Shown here piece after piece: positions 45,129-58,722 of a DNA stretch of 64,000 nt. A program made the translations under genes and the position numbers. The notes under the pieces were generated by a model. The model did not search any database and was not told the DNA's origin. It saw only the letters and a program-made list of their open reading frames with translations. Each line of letters begins with the position of its first letter. The stretch's first letter is position 1. The DNA is from Drosophila pseudoobscura (taxonomy: Eukaryota; Arthropoda; Insecta; Diptera; Drosophilidae): assembly GCF_009870125.1 (NCBI RefSeq), contig NC_046683.1, forward strand, positions 61,457,869 through 61,521,868, read 5' to 3'.

Positions 45129-45286
45129 TCACAATCGAACGATGCTTAGGAAAACCACAATGAAGATTTATCTTTGGAAACATTGTTGAACCATTTCCGA
45201 AGTGTTTTCTTTGTCACGGACATATTGTTATAAATTTAGTGCTAGTCTGTTTCACAAATTCATTGGATAATAAAATACAATACAAT

Positions 45287-47809
45287 TCAACTATTCGCTT
45301 CGATTTCCTTGTAGACCTCACGCTTGTATTCGTCCAGGCCACCTTCGATGGCGCGAACAGTGCGATTGCCGCACACCCAGAGCTCCTTGCAAACGACTTT
45401 AATGAGACGCTCGTCGTGAGAGACCAAGATGACGCCGCCCTGAAAGTATAACAATGGGCTTCACATTTTTATATACTCGTAGTTTGATGAAATCTACCTT
45501 GAAGGCATTGATGGCCTTGCCCAAGGCATCAATTGTCTCGATATCCAAGTGGTTGGTAGGCTCATCGAGCACCAAAAAATTGGGTTCCGCTGTTGAATCA
45601 ATTTGAACCGTTTAATGATTATTAGGATTGTGAGATTGAGATAGATTTAATATTCCCCCACTTACCCATGCACATCTTTGCTAAGGCCACTCGTGATTTT
45701 TGTCCACCAGACAAGCTGGCAATGCTCTGCAGTGCCAGGGGTCCGGATAAACCAAAGCTACCCAGCTGCCGACGGTACTCCTCATCGGGGCGACCCGGAA
45801 ATAGTTCGGCCAGGACGCCCACACACGTCACGTTCATATTCAGATGATCCACATGGTGCTGGGCAAAGTAGCCAATGCGCAGGCCGCGATGCAGGACAAT
45901 GTTGCCGTGAATGGTGCTCAGTTGGCCGACAATGATCTTGAGCAGAGTGGATTTACCCGCTCCGTTCTCGCCCACAATGCAGATGCGCGAGTCCGAGGTG
46001 GCCGACAGATTGACACCCTTGAAAATGGGCAAAGGGTCTTCGGGATTGTAGCGGAAGGAGACCTCAGAAATGGCCAGAACGGGGGGATTTAGTGGCTCCA
46101 CCTCTGGGAACTTGAGCGTGACGACCGTTTCCTTCTCCACGGGCTTGAGTTCGGGTCTGTAAGGGAGGGGAAAAGAGATATATCTCAACTGTGGGGACAC
46201 GATTATTTGTGAGGCTTACAGCTTCTCCAGCATCTTGATTTTGGATTGTACAGATGAGGCACGATTGGCATTGTAACGGAAACGATCAATAAACTCCTGG
46301 ACATGATTTCTATGAGCCATTTGAGCCTCGTATTCGCGCCTTTGAGCCTTCATCTTCTCCGTTTTGGTCTTTTCGAACTGCTCATAGTTGCCCCTGCGGA
46401 ATGATAATGAGATTTGTTAGCCAGCCGCTTATCCACATATATATGTATCTTACTTGTATGCCTCCAGCTCCTGGGAATGTAGATGTACAATGTCCGTGGG
46501 TACTACGTCCAGGAAATTGCGGTCGTGAGATACGACCAAGATCGTGGTGGGCCACGATTGCAGATAATTTTCCAGCCAGATGATGGCCTTGATGTCCAAC
46601 ATGTTTGTCGGCTCATCGAGGAGCAGCAGATCCGGCTTTGAGAAGAGCGCACGAGCCAGGGCCAAGCGCATGCGCCAGCCACCGGAGAACGATTTGGTCG
46701 GCCGCAGTTGCATGTCAGCGTCGAAGCCAAGACCCTTAAGTATCACAGATGCACGGGCCACCGCCTTGTCTGCCTCGATGTTCTGCAGGGCAGCATACGT
46801 CTCGCTCAGCTCATTGGACAGGGTCGTATCCTGCACGCCATTGTTTAGAGCAGCCAGGATTTCCTTTTCCCTTGTCAGGAGCCTCGTTCTTTCAGTATCA
46901 CACTCGAGGACACTTTCGACGGCGGTCGTGTCGTCGCCCACCACCTCCTGTTCCACATGCAGCACTGAGATGTGTGAGGGGATCTGCAGTTGTCGTTCTG
47001 CAATCATCCTCAGCATGGTGGTCTTGCCCAGACCATTGCGTCCAACCAGACCATAGCGGCGCCCAAAGGATAGCAGCAGATTCGCATTTTGCAGGAGTAC
47101 TCTGTGATAAAAAAAAAAAACATTATGATTGATCCAACTTGGGGGTGCGGGCGCTAGGGGATTATTTTTGGACTCACTTTTCGCCAAAGGCCAGATCAAA
47201 GTTCTCAATTTTGATGTCCATGGAACGATTCAGACCCTTTTGATCCAATTTAGTGTTCTTCTTATTGGTAACCTGGGAGGCGGTAGCCGTTTGCAGTTTC
47301 ACTGCCACGGGAATCATGCCATGCTTGTTCACCTCCTGACGCTTCTCCTGCTTCTGTTGCAGCTTGGCTTCCGCCTTCTCCAGCTTCTTCGAGTCCACTT
47401 TCTTTAGGGAGATCGAGATTGGCAATGACAATTAGATTTCGACTCTGGTCGGCTTCACACTCACATTGGCCCCATCCTTGTTGACCACCCATATGCTCTG
47501 CAGATCCATGTCCATACGCTCCATGTTCTTGGCCATCTCCTCTATGTTTACGGGGGCATTCAGCACCTTCCGCTCCACATTTGTGCTATTGTTCTTCATT
47601 ATGTTGAAGAACTCCTCGCATATGTCCCGAATACTCTCCTCCGGCCGGTCACCGGCCACACTTTGCAGGATATCGCCCACAGCGTCGAAGATATCATCGC
47701 ACGTTTCAAAATCTTCCACGCTGCCGGCCAGCACTCCAACAACATAGCTCACCAATTCCGAGTCTATCGCTGGGAACTCACGCTGCAGAATTTTTGTGTA
47801 TTCGCTCAT
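45287..47809 (-). CDS. ABCF3 (GCN20-like) ATPase
   Basis: Soluble ABC-F protein with two nucleotide-binding domains and no membrane span, related to yeast Gcn20; ABC-F proteins act on ribosomes and the GCN2 stress pathway (family knowledge). Exons on the minus strand: 47809-47465, 47401-47178, 47101-46454, 46393-46220, 46156-45666, 45589-45498 and 45439-45287; 708 residues (human ABCF3 about 709). The ABCF3-specific N-terminus begins [16 protein letters not shown], followed by a charged Lys/Glu/Gln coiled coil. ABC1 has Walker [10 protein letters not shown], signature [16 protein letters not shown], Walker [13 protein letters not shown] and switch SHDRNFLD. The linker helices are rich in Lys/Arg/Glu. 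ABC2 has [34 protein letters not shown] and SHDERL. All catalytic motifs are intact. Confidence 0.97.
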
Positions 47810-48734
47810 TTCGCCTGTGTTGTGTTGGATAATTGGATCCTACAGTTGACCTCGATCACGGCTATCACTATATCCAATATCCAATGCAAGCGGCACGCAG
47901 AAAAAATTGATTTATTTGATTTAATGATTTTTTTACACGCACGCGAAAAGAGAAAGAAACTACACGGTGACTGCACGGTAACTACACATTTGCTACATAA
48001 TGAGAGGAAAAAGAGGGTATGGACCAGAGGCATTCCAATTCAAGAATCCAACGCATACGAGTTAAAATCCACCCCATTTTCCTAATATAGCTTGAAGAAA
48101 AAAATCACGCCGAGGCGAGGTTCGTACAAACCTTGCAATTTGCCCATGGGGCTTTTGCTTCTTGGCAAAATAATTCAAAATAACGCTCGCACCACTCATT
48201 TTTGCGTTGCGTGTATGAGCCGATAGAACCGGTGGACTTACCGATAACCGACATACTATTTGGCTCAGAAAGACACCGTCTATTTTTTTAAAATATACCG
48301 TAGTATACCAATGAAGAAAGTAACAAAACCCTATTTTCCTCAATAAAAGATCATTCTTTACTGTCATTTTCGTAGTCATTTAAAAAAAGCTTTTTTTCCG
48401 ATTCAAAATGTCTGACTTCAAAATATACCGTAAACCTTAACGTTTCGTTCATTATGATTGAAAAAACTCAGCCTCCGTTTGTAAATCCTTCTTGCTGATC
48501 CATGCTCTCTCCAAAATGACCACGAAATCTTTCACCTGATCTGCTTTTTCAAGGTTCATAATTTTCGTGTATATGATGGATATGACTACAAATAATTCGT
48601 CGGTATATTTAAGGTATATGTTGAAAACCAGACGGTATGCTTCGGTATATTCCTGAGGGTAAGACCGTATTTCTTATCGATAAGTGCACTGCACTAGCAA
48701 AATTGCATAAAGTTTTATAATCATAACAACAGAC
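47810..48734. promoter_or_regulatory. Divergent ABCF3 / CG9231 promoter region
   Basis: A 925-bp gap with a DRE (tatcgata, 48675-48682) just upstream of CG9231. It also holds repeated AAATATACC / GGTATATTT elements in both orientations at 48291-48309, 48421-48430, 48601-48619 and 48643-48652. No gene is visible. A 105-codon minus-strand frame at 48062-48379 spans the repeats and looks random. Confidence 0.5.
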
Positions 48735-49178
48735 ATGTTCAATAAATCTGCGCTAATTGGCAGCCTTTTGCGCCGCTCCTTTGGCACCACCAACCCCCTG
48801 AGACAGGCGATCAAGAACCACCAGCCGAACGAAATGGAGAAACGGTTCTTGGTATGGAGCGGTAAATACAAGTCGCAGGCTGAAGTCCCAGCTTTCGTCA
48901 GGTATGTGTGCTTCTCGAGTAACAGGTGGTTAATACTAGTTACCATTACTTATGCTTGCAGCCAGGATGAAATGGAACGTGTTCGCAACAAAATGCGCAT
49001 CCGCCTGGCCAACATCATGATCGCCCTGACCGTTATTGGCTGCGGCATCATGGTCTACAGCGGCAAGCAAGCTGCCAAAAGAGGAGAGTCAGTGTCCAAG
49101 ATGAATCTGGAATGGCACAAGCAGTTCAATGAGCTCAAGCCTGAGGGCGGAGCAGCAGCCCCAGCTTCCACAAAATAG
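48735..49178 (+). CDS. FAM162/UPF0389 family mitochondrial membrane protein
   Basis: Small conserved protein of the FAM162 family (human FAM162A/B, linked to mitochondria and hypoxia responses). Exons: 48735-48901 and 48962-49178; 127 residues. A mitochondrial-type N-terminus (MFNKSALIGSLLRRSFGTT) leads to the conserved KRFLVWSGKYKSQAEVPAFV block. It is followed by a single transmembrane segment (IRLANIMIALTVIGCGIMVY) and a charged tail ending PAASTK-like. The 60-nt intron has no stop in frame, so retention would insert 20 residues (RYVCFSSNRWLILVTITYAC) before SQDEMER. The match to D. melanogaster CG9231 is close. Confidence 0.92.
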   Translation: MFNKSALIGSLLRRSFGTTNPLRQAIKNHQPNEMEKRFLVWSGKYKSQAEVPAFVRYVCFSSNRWLILVTITYACSQDEMERVRNKMRIRLANIMIALTVIGCGIMVYSGKQAAKRGESVSKMNLEWHKQFNELKPEGGAAAPASTK

Positions 49179-50200
49179 GAAACAGAAATAGAAGCGAAAA
49201 CCACCCCCACTCGCATAGATATCGACACTGTTAATTGTTTCTTGTGTTTCTTTGAGAAGTTCGTTTAGATTGAAATGGAAATGTGAGATATTTATAGACT
49301 TTTTTCTTTTCTTGGTATAACCACATCCACATCCTTGGTAGATATCCAGTGATATTTGTAAACTCAAGCTAATTTGTATTAAGTGAATGGAATAAATATT
49401 TTATGAGTATATGTGCAGTGTTCCACCTAGCAAATGCATTTGAAAACACTGCAAGCGAGCAACCGAGCAACATCTGTTTCGTTTCGGTGGCCACCACTTG
49501 CTCGGTCTAGAGCGCCGACTCCGTGAGAGCCGACTCCGCCGTACGTTTTGTGTCCCGGATTGATGCTCATCGTCGGAGGCGCCGTCGCTTTTCACTTTCA
49601 GTTTGTCGTGAGCATTTGAACTCGGAGCAGCGCCCCCAGAGCCCACAGCGGGACGCAGTTGTGCCCAAATTTTTGTGGCAATCGTGCGTGCAGGCAATAG
49701 AAAAGCCAGAAAAGAAAAAAATAGCCACAGAAAGGGAAGCAGAGAAAAGCTGAGAAAAACGTTCCAAAGAAGCTACAAGCTGAAAAAGAGAAAAATGTAC
49801 AAGAAATGTTTTTTTAAATAGTGTGGAGGCGAGTGTGGTGCGGCTAACGGAACGACGAAGCAAGTGTAAGAGGCGACAAGTGTAAAATGTAACAAGCCCC
49901 AGAAGTGTGTGCCTGTATGTGTGTGTGTGTGTGTATGTCCCCCGTTCATGTAAGCGTGTGCCTCCTCTTTCTCCTTTGAAAAGAGCGGAGAGAGAGGATC
50001 AACAAACGAGTGCCTGCTGGTAAAAAAGTATTAAAACGTAGAAAATAATAAACCCATTTTTTTATCCACAAAAATACACCAGGAAAAGCAGATTGCCTGC
50101 CCAGAAAATCCATAAAAAAGCAGGCATTCGTGAGAAATTTTTCCTGCCTGATTCGCCGTCTCTCTTTCGTGTGTGTATGTGTATGTTTGTGGGTGGGAGT

Positions 50201-50204
<4 letters not shown>

Positions 50205-50231
<27 letters not shown>
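50205..50231. repeat. (GT)n microsatellite
   Basis: Uninterrupted GT run in the presumed Shal 5' UTR region. Confidence 0.85.
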
Positions 50232-51139
50232 GCAATATTCTTTTGCTTTTTTTTGATTTGTGAATTTTCATTTGTGTGTATCCGCGAATGTTGCTGCTGG
50301 CTGCTGGCGAACGCACGACAATCCCATAAAAATACAAAAAAAAACAAAAAAAGTGTACAAAAAATACCAACAAAAATTACACATGCATACATACAACACA
50401 CATGTGTACATATATACGAGTACTACTGATTCGAAATGCCGCCCATGATGTCCTTGTTGAGTGACAAAAAAAAAGCTTTTAAAAAAACATATTTTAATTG
50501 CTCTGCTTGGCGTGCAGTCAGGAAAAACAACAAGTTGTTGTTGTTGCAGTTGTTTTAGCTGCATATCTGGCCTATTTAGGCCTCAATTTCAGCACCAACC
50601 TCCACCCACTCCACCCACTCCGCCCACGATTATGATATTAATATATTCATCTATCCATCCATCTCGCCAGCTAGCAAGCCACAATGAAATGAAAGCCTGT
50701 AAAAGTTGTCGAAGGCATTCTGATAGCCTTGCAGATACATCGGTCCAATGGCAGCCTCATGATATACTGCTTTAATTTAGTTGAGATAGTGGATCCATAG
50801 ATTTGCTTGTAATGATACATGTTATTGAAACGATCGTAACTATGGCCAGTTGTATGCAAGTCTATACGATATTGTGGTCTAATCTGGTTATCATAAATAC
50901 CTATTCTTAATGGAAAGTTTCATAGAGATAGAGTACAAATTGATTTATAGTTTCCATAGAGGCTGATGGCTCTTATATTGCTGTTGATCAAGGACATCCC
51001 TCCTTCTTAGAGTTTGCAAAAATCTGTCTAAAATCGAAATACTCTTTGCGAAGGTAGAAAATCAGTAATGGTCCGTAGCTTATTCCCTCGCTCTTGTTAT
51101 GCTAAAGTGAAGGTCGTCTGTAGGAGAGAAAGAGAGAAA

Positions 51140-51201
51140 GCAGTAGCAGCAGCAGCAGTAGCAGCAGTAGCAGCAGCAGCAGCAGTAGCAGCAGCAGCAG
51201 C
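51140..51201. repeat. (AGC/AGT)n trinucleotide repeat
   Basis: About twenty AGC or AGT units. They produce poly-Ala or poly-Cys open frames on the two strands, which I do not count as genes. Confidence 0.85.
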
Positions 51202-52290
51202 GCTGTCCGTTCATCCATCTGTCGGTCCATTTTGCTGGCGTAAAACGTGCGAAAAAGCCTTGGCTTGGTTTTTGGCGCAACAACAAAGCCGCACTGTTAT
51301 ACAGATATACACACACGAACACAGCTTTGTTCTGTCCGGGAGTGTGGGTGGGATGGTGTGTGTGTGTGTGATGACGCGCTTAATGCACAGCTTAAGGCAG
51401 CGCGGTCTGCAGCACTGCTTGCATTTGTTGTTTCTGTTATCAGCAGGGAATGGCCATGTGCTCTCTTGTTCTGGATGAGGAGAAGGCTGTCTGCGAGGTG
51501 GGTTGGCGGACTGTATGGTACGGTTATTTATATAGATTCCGAAGTGGTTCGGAGTGGTTTTGCGGTTGCAGATTTAGATTTTATTGGAGAGCTGTCCTTT
51601 GGCTTATGTATTTTAAGATGTGTGCATTCGATTTTAGAAGTGCTAGAGGTATCCAAAAGTTGTTGCGTTTCTCGATTAATTGGGTAGAAATCGGCAACAA
51701 TGCTTTCACTACTGTTATCGTGGGCTCTGTGGGTCTGGCTCGGGAGGTTTCAGTAAGGTTTGAAGTGGACTTGGAGTGGTTAGGTAGTGTTTTCTCATTA
51801 TACCCCTTACATACCTTGATAGTGCTCTGTTAAGTCTGTTCGTTATGTATCCCTATCTGCTTCTCCCCCCTCTTATTAACTCTAAAAACTATATTTTGCT
51901 TGAAATAGATTTAACCTTTTGTTTTCTCCTTGCGCTCCCCTTTCAATACCTTATCGGATGCATTTGCTAGACCGCTTTCGCATCTGTGGTTATCACACAT
52001 GCTGTTACTGTCTCACTCTTTTCTTCTTCTCTCCCCCACACATGCACATACACATGCGAACGGTCACACTTGTCTGCGTATTTATACGCAGATATAATCA
52101 CATTTCACGCATGGAAGAGCTTAGCGGGCCTACATAAATTACCCCATTGGCCCTAGAACCACCCCACCGCATATCCTGTACGGCAGAGCCACCCATCCGC
52201 CCGCCCTTTGGGTCACTTGCACGTTCTAAGACCGCCCTTCAGTCAGGGCCACCATTAGAAAACTTTTTGGGGGGTTTTTCTATGGGATGC

Positions 52291-52325
52291 ACAGGGTACA
52301 GAGCACAGGGCACAGGGCACAGGGC
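52291..52325. repeat. CACAGGG minisatellite
   Basis: Four to five 7-nt units (cacaggg with variants) in the presumed Shal first intron. Confidence 0.75.
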
Positions 52326-54204
52326 TGGCTCCAGCTGCCGATGCTGGCGATTCTGGCGGTCTGATAGCCAAAACTCTCTAAAGTTTTTTATGAGTTTCGC
52401 AATTAATTTGAATAGCAACATGAAAGTCTCGACCAGTGTTCTGCACCCAATTGTCCATCCCCAACGGCCATTCATTATGTAAGCCAATACGTTGCACGTG
52501 CCTTGGCTTTCGATCTCTTGTATTGGCCAATACTTGTGTGGTACACGCAATTTTAATAATAAATCAACTTGTGCGAGTAATCGAATTCTCCCCATTTCCA
52601 GCATTGTCCTCAGGCACCACATGACGTATGGAAAATGTTTTAAATTAATAATAAGCATACGCAGCAGGTTCCCTTCGCAGAAATACAAGGATATATATAA
52701 AATACAATTTTAAACATAAGTGGAACCACTCGTAAAATATAAAGGTATCAATTTGTTAAAGCATTTCGGGAAAATGAATCATATTACTTTTGATATTGTG
52801 CTGACATGAATATCAGCTTATTAATTTGCTGAATAATTGCGAAAGGTTAATTAATTTGGGGCTTAAAGGTAAACTATATTTACCATTAAATACTTTCAAT
52901 CAAATCTTGTCAAGATATAAAAACAGATCTTCAATTCATAGAATTCAAACAATATTCAGAAAAATTTGTATATTTATATAATATATATAGATATTGTTGT
53001 CTCACAAGTCTGTAGTCTCCCAAGTCAAAATATTCATTCAATCTCAAAGAAAACCATGCGTTACATTAGTTACATACATTGGGCAGGCGACGATATCAAC
53101 CTATTTATAGATGCTGTAGCTGTATACGTGACTTATCCACGTGCATCCTCCTACTCGTCTGAACATGCAAATGATTGAATCAGCAATAAGCAATAATTTC
53201 CCATTGATTGCAATTACAAATGGAAACTAATTAATTTCAATCAATTTGCAAAAATCGGCAATAAGTCAAATGAATGCCTTTGAAATTCTTGCCAAATAGA
53301 CACCTTACACACCTCGAGCCGGAGACACCTTCAATCGAGTGCTTAGTGGGAGGACACATAAGCCTCTACTTAATACCTGTACGACAGTGACAGCGACAGC
53401 GACAGACACAAGCAGCATAGATGGTTGGGAAAAAGGCAAGAGAAAATTATAAACTGCTCATAAGGCAAAAAATGTTTGATGTTGAGCCGAGACAACGTAG
53501 CCCCACTCGTAGACTCGACTCGACCCGAACCAATCCCAATCTGAATCCTAAGGCCCCTCCAAAACCAAAACCAAAAGCAAAACCAAAACCTAAGCCCAAG
53601 CGGGTGCCCAGGGTCCCATGAGCAGGCGCAGAGACACACACAAGATGCTCTCTCTCGTTCCCTTTCACCCACACACACACACATACACACACACAGACAC
53701 ACACAAAAACTTGGTCTCGTTGTTTCACTGTTTCTCTCTTTCTCTTTGCCCGTTTGAAAACACACACATACTACGTATACGCGTATATTTCTCATTTTTC
53801 TTTTTAACCCAAAGAATACAACGAAAAAAATGGCTTGTAAACAAAAGAAAAGAAAGGAAAAATATATGGATAATGTTGGTCTGATGATGGGGGCTGGGGC
53901 TTGGATCAGTGCAGGGGAGATTCTGTTGTGATTGTTTAAAAATAGAAAACGAACAACTAAAAGTAAACATTGTTAACTTATTGGCAATAAAAATACAAAA
54001 TGGAAAATACCCTCCCCCCACCCGCACACCAACAGGCCATAAAATTGCGTTTATGATCTGGAAATGCTTGCCAATTTAGTATTTGGCCTCAAAGTTGCAA
54101 TTGGCTTCAAAATGGAACTGGCTTCTCCATATAGTACCTCGGAATAGCTTCCGTTTTGTTGGCAAAAAGAGAGCAACATAAAGAGAGTGGGAGAGTGCCA
54201 CAGC

Positions 54205-54240
54205 GAGAGAAAGAAAGAGAGAGAGAGAGAGAGAGAGAGG
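54205..54240. repeat. (GA)n microsatellite
   Basis: GA run with two AAAG interruptions in the presumed Shal first intron. Confidence 0.85.
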
Positions 54241-55540
54241 AAAGTCAAGTCATCATAATAACTGAAACCCACGCAAGAGCAGGAGAAAATTTCACAGGAT
54301 TTCCGTAGATTTTTCGTGTATTTCGTACATTAATGCCTAACTAGCATTTTGGGGCCGCCCGAATTGAATGGAATGGTCCCGAGGGGAGCTTGAGGGCCTA
54401 CATACATACTCGTATAATAAACAACAACAACAACAACAACAACAGGAACATGCAAAAAAAAAAACAAAAAATAGAGAAAAAGAGGAAACCGAGAAGAGTG
54501 AAAGTGGAGGGAAATATTGTAATGAGAAGGCAAAGAAGTTGATATGCCCTGAAAGGCACAGACAGATGATAATTATCTGAATGAATTCGGGGGAATATTT
54601 TATATATTTATGGTGTTTACTCAGTTCGGATAAGTATGCTATGGAAATGTGTGTGAAAATTTAATGAGAGTTATTTGGACATCAATTAGAATTTCCCTTG
54701 GGAAATATCTGATTTATAATCGCTCAACACTATTCCCTCGTATTTGTAGATTATATTTCTATCAGCAAAAATTCTATATAAAGGTCAGAAAAAAGACCTT
54801 CTGTCATCAACAAAATGTACCACGAAATAAACTTTAAGACGGTTCATCGTTCTTCTGTATATTCTCGTACAGAATATTGAACCACGAAAAGTTCATTCAA
54901 TTCACCTTCAATTTGAATTTGAATTTGATTGAAATGTTTATTTGGCCTGTCGCAAGAGCCAAGACCGCGTCCAAATCCTCCCACTCATGATCTACAATCT
55001 TGGTTGATGGGAGCACAGTGTGAACGGATGGACAGATGTATGCAGGGCCATTTTTGCGCCGCCCACTCTCGTGGAAAGGTACAACAAAAGTCTAACCTTG
55101 AGACGGAGACAGAGACAGAGACGGACGCTGTTCGGACGGACTGTTCCCAAAGGCAGCAGCCAACTAACTGGCGAATAATATGGCTCTGCCCTGCTGCTCG
55201 CAAACTAAAATAAACTATGCAAATAATTAATGAAAGCCTACAGAAAGACGAAAAAAGAAATATAATAAGGACATGTGGCGCCTTTGTTTTTAGTCCAGCG
55301 GAAGTCAACGTCAGCCCCTGGTCCCTGACTCTCTGCCAGCGGCCCGGCCCTAAGTTGCTGCCTCGCGCTCTCTCTCTCTCTCTGCCTCTGGGGCTGCTGG
55401 AGGGCTCCTCCTCCTGCCACTGCACCCATTTGATGTTTGACAATTTATTTTGATGGCACACAACACGCACAGAATACGTGAATGGATCCTGGTCCTTGTA
55501 TAACCTAACGACATCCAGACATCAACATCAACGTCAGCAG

Positions 55541-55600
55541 GGGCAGAGGACAGAGTACAGTGGACAGTGGACAGGGGACAGAGGACAGGAGACGGGGCAG
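55541..55600. repeat. GGACAG(T/A) minisatellite
   Basis: Imperfect 7-nt units (agaggacag, tggacag, gggacag) over about 60 bases in the presumed Shal first intron. Confidence 0.75.
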
Positions 55601-58165
55601 AGAAAACGGCATTGATTAATTTCCATTTCGTCCACGGCGAAAAAACCAAGGCAAGGTCAACGACTACGACGAACGTCAATCCATAGTGGAACATTGTTGA
55701 TAGGATAATGTGGCATTAAAACATTAAGGCCTGACACGACGGACCTCTGGGGCGAATCCATGGCCCATTGTCTGCCATTCTCTGGCATCCGATATGGTAC
55801 ACTGGTGGGGGAGCGGTGGAGTGGTTTCATTGGGGAGTGGGGTTTCTGCTCGTGGGTGTCGGTGCGGGTCCAAAGAAGGTGGAAACTGTCAGCATGTTTG
55901 ACTCTTCATCGCTTAATGTACTCAAAAACGTATTGGCATGGTACATATGGATCTCCCACACTTATCTGCAAGGTAAAAGCTATTGAGGAAATGCAAGGGC
56001 TAAGTTCTTGAATGATATCAATGATACGACAGACCTGAAATGTTACAAAATCAATTCGAATTGGTACTGAATCAATGGACATGAATGGGCTCAATGGTGG
56101 TGTACAGCAATGTTAAAAACTAACAAAACAGCAAGTAAATTACAAAATAAATAATCACTTTCCGAAAGACAAACAAGTATTGACAGCCATCAATCGAATT
56201 ACAATCGTTAATATGCATTTCGCATGTAAAGTAGTCCAAAAACAAGCCAAAGAAAAACAAAAACCCATACCCATTAATCCACGTGAGGCAAGGAGCCCTG
56301 TAACCTTGTCCAACCTTATCTTTCCTCCTTGTGGCCATGGCGTGTCTCAGCGGCTCAAATCAGCCATCAAATAACTAATAACTCCTAATGGCTATTGTTA
56401 TGGCAATATCTTCTCCTGCTCTAGGCTCCCGCTGAACCCCTTTTCAGGGGCCGTCAGGGATGTGACAGGCGGCCATGAATATGGAAACACTCTTGCCCAC
56501 CATTCGGTGATATAGATGGGTCCTTCTACTACCACAAATGGATGAAGTTCGATGTGCACTTGGCCAGTGGAACCGTCTTGGCAGTGCCATTGCTAGTGCC
56601 AGTGGCAGAGCCATAAATATTATATAAATCAAAGACACACATTATATAGACTTCAAGAGCCATGCCATGCCCTGACATTCATGGAAACAAATGACTTTTT
56701 GTCACAGTTCCCCCTCACTGGGGGGGCGGAGACCGATGAGATGTGGGAGCACAGAGACGATGGCAAAAGTTTTTGCGTTTTAATTGTCGTTGGCAAAATG
56801 ACTTGTGGCCTAAAGGAAATTTGCAGGGTGTTTACTGTCTAGAGAAATGCACATAAATTTGTGCTTTGCGCCTGGCAGAGCAAGCCACCAAAGACACCCA
56901 CGCATCCCATCCCATCTTATCCCATCCACTCATTGACGGGCCATTCCCATGCCCATTACAATCCCCAACTAGAACCAGCACCAGAACCAAAACCAGAGTC
57001 CCAACCACACCAGAGAAACCCAGAGCTAGGCAGATGGAAGACAGTCGAATGGTCATTCCGTTGGTATGTTCGAACCATTAAAATGGTCTCAGCTGCTGGA
57101 CTCGTAAAGCAGAACCAGCAGAAACAGAACCAGAACCAGAAACAGCAACAGAACCCTTCTCTACGATTCCCCCCAGTTCGATTGTGTTTGCCTCGTTTAA
57201 ATATTTAGACAGAACGATGCCCGAAAACGCATTGAATGGCGTTGTCTGTCGATTTCTGCTGCTGTGAATCATTATATATGTATGTACGTATATCCAGAGA
57301 GGGAATGAGGTTCCATGAGGGGGCTGCGATAAATTGATAATATAAACAAGTGAAGCGAGAAATAGACGAGTGGGTCGATGTGTTCTTTGGGTGTGGGTGT
57401 GGGTGTGGGTGTGTGTGTGTGTGTATTCCTATTGTATTGTTCCCGCAGATTTATGATAATATTTATGCTTTGAGAAAGTCCGAAATTCTATTGCCTGGGA
57501 TTCCCCATAAACTTTACAATCCGATTGAAGTGAAATTACAAACAGTTTCTTGAAATTAAATCAAATGTGAGTGTATTTTATACCCAATGCCAGCCCACAC
57601 TTAAATGCTTTTCTTAAGGGGTTAATAGCTTCCACGAATTCAATAGTAGATTAAGTATTAATGGTCTATTGTTTAAATGGAAATTAGGAAAACATTTTAA
57701 ATGCCTGAAAAGCAAACAAGTTATAAATTATAATGTCATCCTTTACTAAAATAAAAACTTATAATTTGAAAGCCATACATTTGATGTTTTTCAATATTTA
57801 TTCCTTAAAAGTTTTCATTTTGTGTTCTTTAATTTTCTTAATTAATAGTAAAAATACCAACTTTTGCTCACAATAAGGTTACACCATGAAATGGCAGACA
57901 AACTTTTAACCGTAATTACATTTTTCCATGTGTACGAGTTTGGGTATGAATGGGTGTGTGTAAAACTTTTCGTTGAGCTATGGCATCCCCCGCGCTGCCA
58001 CCGGCTCCTTCCCCAGTGACAACTTGTTTTAAAACTCCCGCAAAAACTTTTCAACTCAACTCTCTTTCCATCTCTCTTTTGCAGTGCTGCTGCACAACGA
58101 AACTTAGATAGAGTACACACATAGGAAACATTTCATATCCCCGCGGCGAACAATAAAACAAGAGC

Positions 58166-58240
58166 CAGCAGCAGCAGCAGAAGCAGGAGCAGCAGAAGCA
58201 GAAGCAGAGGAAGCAGACGGAGAAGCAGTGGAAGCAGAAG
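58166..58240. repeat. AGC/AGA hexamer-like repeat in Shal 5' UTR
   Basis: Purine-rich AGCAGA/AGCAGG units within the 5' UTR of the first Shal coding exon (58085-58722). No upstream gene is implied. Confidence 0.75.
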
Positions 58241-58722
58241 CAACAAAAACTACAATAAGAGCAAAAATGACAGCAATAAGTTTAAGCAATAAAACACTGC
58301 TTGGCAAGCAGTTCAAAAATGCACGCATCACACAATAAGCAGGCCTCAAGGATAAGCAAGAAGAAAAGCAAAAGCAAAAGCAGAAGCAAGAGCAAAGGTG
58401 AGGCAGAAGCCGAAGCCGACGAAGAGCTGGACAACAGAAAAAAGCTTTAATTTAGGAGTTAATCATATATAGAAACAGAGAGAGAACGAGAGAGAGAGAG
58501 TGAAGTCCCCCCGCTCTCCCAGCCCCCGCCACCAACCCGCACAAACTCAACTGCCAAAGAAAATAATAGGAGAAGGTAGATAGGACCCTGAAAAAGGACA
58601 ACAGTACAGGACGATTAAGAGCAGAGTGCAAAGGAAAGGGAAGGGACAGAGTGAGAGATAGCCCGCGAGAGCCACCCACTTTTGCACGACAACCGGGACA
58701 CTGAAACATTCCACCCAATAGC

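Larger units (their letters stand above)
49179..58084 (+). other. Shal upstream region: presumed 5' UTR exon and long first intron
   Basis: About 8.9 kb without a supported coding gene. The part from 49430 to about 50450 (A-rich, many short upstream ATGs, GT repeats) reads like a Drosophila neural 5' UTR exon. The strong acceptor ctctcttttgcag at 58084 shows that a 5' UTR intron ends just before the coding exon. In between are simple repeats: GT at 50205-50231, AGC/AGT at 51140-51201, a CACAGGG minisatellite at 52291-52325, GA at 54205-54240 and a GGACAGT-type minisatellite at 55541-55600. Open frames here are low complexity. The position of the promoter is inferred. Confidence 0.45.

Noticed and set aside
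51068-51478. Poly-Ala open frame in the Shal upstream region
   Set aside because: Created by the AGC/AGT trinucleotide repeat.
55541-55600. Possible CRISPR-like repeat array
   Set aside because: Units of about 7 nt without spacers are an ordinary minisatellite; the genome is eukaryotic.
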